From Bathynomus jamesi (taxonomy: Eukaryota > Arthropoda > Malacostraca > Isopoda > Cirolanidae), in contig JAJOZX010012082.1 of assembly GCA_023014485.1 (NCBI GenBank), positions 1-64,000 on the forward strand: a stretch of DNA of 64,000 nt, written 5' to 3'. The notes under the pieces were generated by a model. It worked only from the letters and a program-made list of their open reading frames with translations. It was not told the DNA's origin and searched no databases. Shown in pieces: positions 62,330-64,000 of this stretch; position 1 is the stretch's first letter, and the number at the start of each line of letters is the position of its first letter. A program made the translations under genes and the position numbers.

Positions 62330-64000
62330 TAGGGGTGTGCCGGATAGTATTTTTTACTATCCGGCCGGATACCGGATAGCCGGATAATAATAAAAAATAT
62401 CCGGCCGGATATCCGGCCGGATACCGGATAATATCATTCAAATAATTCATAATTTTTTATATATTATTATTTAGCTATTACTTGACTAATTGACTCTACT
62501 ATCAAATTTTAATCACTATTTGATGTAAATTATAGCTATCTTTCAATAACTTTACTAATTACCTATATTTATCCTTTTCAGGATTGTTTCATTGCCTAAA
62601 TCATATAGCTATATAGCTAGTTAGTATTAGTTATAGGCTTACAGCAATATTTTAACATTATTTACCCCCTAAAATGGCTAGTTTTATTTGGAAAATATTT
62701 ACAATACATGAGACTAATCCAACGATAGCTATTTGCTCCCTATGTTCCAAACAGATTAAAAGGGGATCAGAGAAATTGGGTGCTAGGTGCTATAGCACAA
62801 AACCTTTGCACAATCATGCAAAGATGCTGCATTCAAAAGAATATAAAGAAGTGTCTCAACTTAACAAATCATCTGAAAATCAAAATCAACCTATAGCGAC
62901 CACCTCAATGGCTCCGAAGGAGAAAAATTAGTTGCCATGGAAAAGCAACTCACGTTAGAAGAAAGTTTTTCCTTTAAGAAATTATGGGATATAAATGACT
63001 CAAAAGCTCAAGCTTTACATAAAAAGATAGGATTAATGATGGCACTGGACAACCATCCTTTAGTTTAGTTGAACAAGATGGCTTTATAGGACTGATGGCC
63101 CACGTACAGCCAAGGTATTTGCTACCAAATCGAACATATTTTTCAGAAAAAGTCATACCCAAAATCTATGAAGAACTCAAAGAAATTGTTATGAATAAAT
63201 TGAAAGAAGGGAAATACATTAGCTTCACTTCCGATATTTGGACCTGCTCTTCTTCAAATGAATCATTCATTTCCTTGTCAGGTCATTGGATCATGAATGA
63301 CTACACTCATTGTAATGCAGTATTGCATTCAGCTCATTTTTCAGGATCGCATACAGGAATTAATATAGCGGACAAATTGCAATCTATGTGGCAATCATGG
63401 AATATTGACAGATCAAGGCGTAATATATTGGTCAGAGATGGAGCTTCTAACATAGCTTTGGGATGTGACCTTGCGGAAATACCTTCGTTCACTGTTCAAT
63501 TCATTTGCTACAGCTAGTGGTGAATGATGCATTAATGGCTCAATGATCTATAAAAGATCTTTTGGCAAAGTGTCGACGTTTAGTGATACATTTTAACCAC
63601 TCCCCACTGGCTACTTCTGAATTTAAAGCTCTCCAAACACAACAGGGTCATGTTCCTCTTCTATTGGTACAAGATGTTTTAACTTGCTGGAACTCATCTT
63701 ATTTGATGCTAGAACGTATGGTTAAGTTGAAAAATCAGTTCAAATATACCTTGCTGATCATAGTGAATTACTTGTTATTTCATCTAATGAGTGGTACTTG
63801 ATTGAAAATCTTTTAAAGCTTTTACAGCCATTTTTTAAACTCACCCAAGAAATGAGTACAGAATATAGTTTACTCTCTACTGTTATCCCAAACATGTGCG
63901 CGCTTGAAAGGTTTCTTTCAAAATTGGCCAGGATGATCAAGGAGTCCAAACTACAAAAGATGAACTGTTGAAGTCATTGCGGTCACGATTTTTTGCCAAT
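62330..64000 (+). mobile_element. BED-finger hAT element, left part
   Basis: The left end TAGGGGTGTGCCGGATAGTA is followed by an array of (CCGGATA)-type repeats (62341-62432), the subterminal repeats typical of many hAT elements. The gene follows on the plus strand and the right end lies beyond the window, so no target duplication can be checked. Confidence 0.78.
62674..63996 (+). pseudogene. ZBED-type hAT transposase, broken
   Basis: ATG 62674 opens MASFIWKIFTIHETNPTIAI and a BED zinc finger (ICSLCSKQIKRGSEKLG, then PLHNHAKMLHSKEYKEV). A frameshift near 62930 follows. Then 63095-63517 has YISFTSDIWTCSSSNESFIS with the first catalytic Asp, and LVRDGASNIALGCDL. 63562-63801 has LLLVQDVLTCWNSSYLMLER, where the conserved RW pair reads CW. 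The C-terminus is beyond the window. Frameshifts at about 62930 and 63517 plus the R-to-C change mean it is inactive. Confidence 0.82.

Noticed and set aside
1..64000. CRISPR arrays, bacterial operons or a prokaryotic defence system
   Set aside because: No direct-repeat/spacer arrays, ribosome-binding sites or compact gene clusters. Spliced genes and eukaryotic transposons show nuclear animal DNA.

Overview
This window is nuclear DNA from an animal, most likely an arthropod. It is AT-rich, its genes have introns, and it is packed with (TA)n tracts and decayed transposable elements of many superfamilies: Tc1, mariner DD41D and DD37D types, several hAT lineages, a piggyBac-type MITE, CR1-like and RNase-H-bearing LINEs, and tRNA- and 5S-rRNA-derived SINEs. 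I could not fix the species. There are no bacterial features, CRISPR arrays or operons.

Only two host genes are well supported, both on the minus strand. (1) A BARX-class homeobox gene has exon 1 at 13274-14162, exon 2 at 11117-11314 and exon 3 at 8375-8523. Splice phases match at both junctions and together they spell a BARX-type homeodomain. The last exon was not found. (2) A condensation/acyltransferase-like gene has exons at 44956-45127, 44769-44871 and 35143-36291. Its 8.5 kb intron holds a full-size LINE in the same orientation. Its first exon is missing from what I can see, and the HHxxxDG-like motif reads HTGIIDD.

Layout. 0-8 kb: Tc1 and mariner remnants, SINEs and MITEs. 8.4-14.5 kb: BARX, with repeat-filled introns. 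15-23 kb: hAT-type MITEs, SINEs, hAT fragments and an unclassified transposon gene. 23.3-26.3 kb: a nearly full-length but broken CR1-like LINE. 26.9-29.2 kb: a GC-rich hAT element inside a CA microsatellite. 29.9-32.9 kb: a decayed ZMYM/TTF-type hAT with insertions. 34.3 kb: a piggyBac MITE. 35.1-45.1 kb: the acyltransferase-like gene with its intronic LINE and two elements nested in that LINE. 45.3-53.5 kb: nested MITEs, foldbacks, mariner pieces and SINEs. 54-56.6 kb: an unclassified transposon gene split by an 895 bp near-perfect palindrome made from a DD41D mariner. 57.7 kb: a snap-back repeat with a hammerhead-like motif. 59-64 kb: a LINE fragment and two hAT elements.

The most interesting signals are structural. 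They are the mariner palindrome, the hammerhead-like snap-back repeat set in (TA)n, and a SINE family whose shared body (also present in the CR1-like LINE 3' end) carries either a 5S-rRNA-like or a tRNA-like head. A MITE/foldback series built from one inverted-repeat core also recurs from 7.7 to 51 kb.
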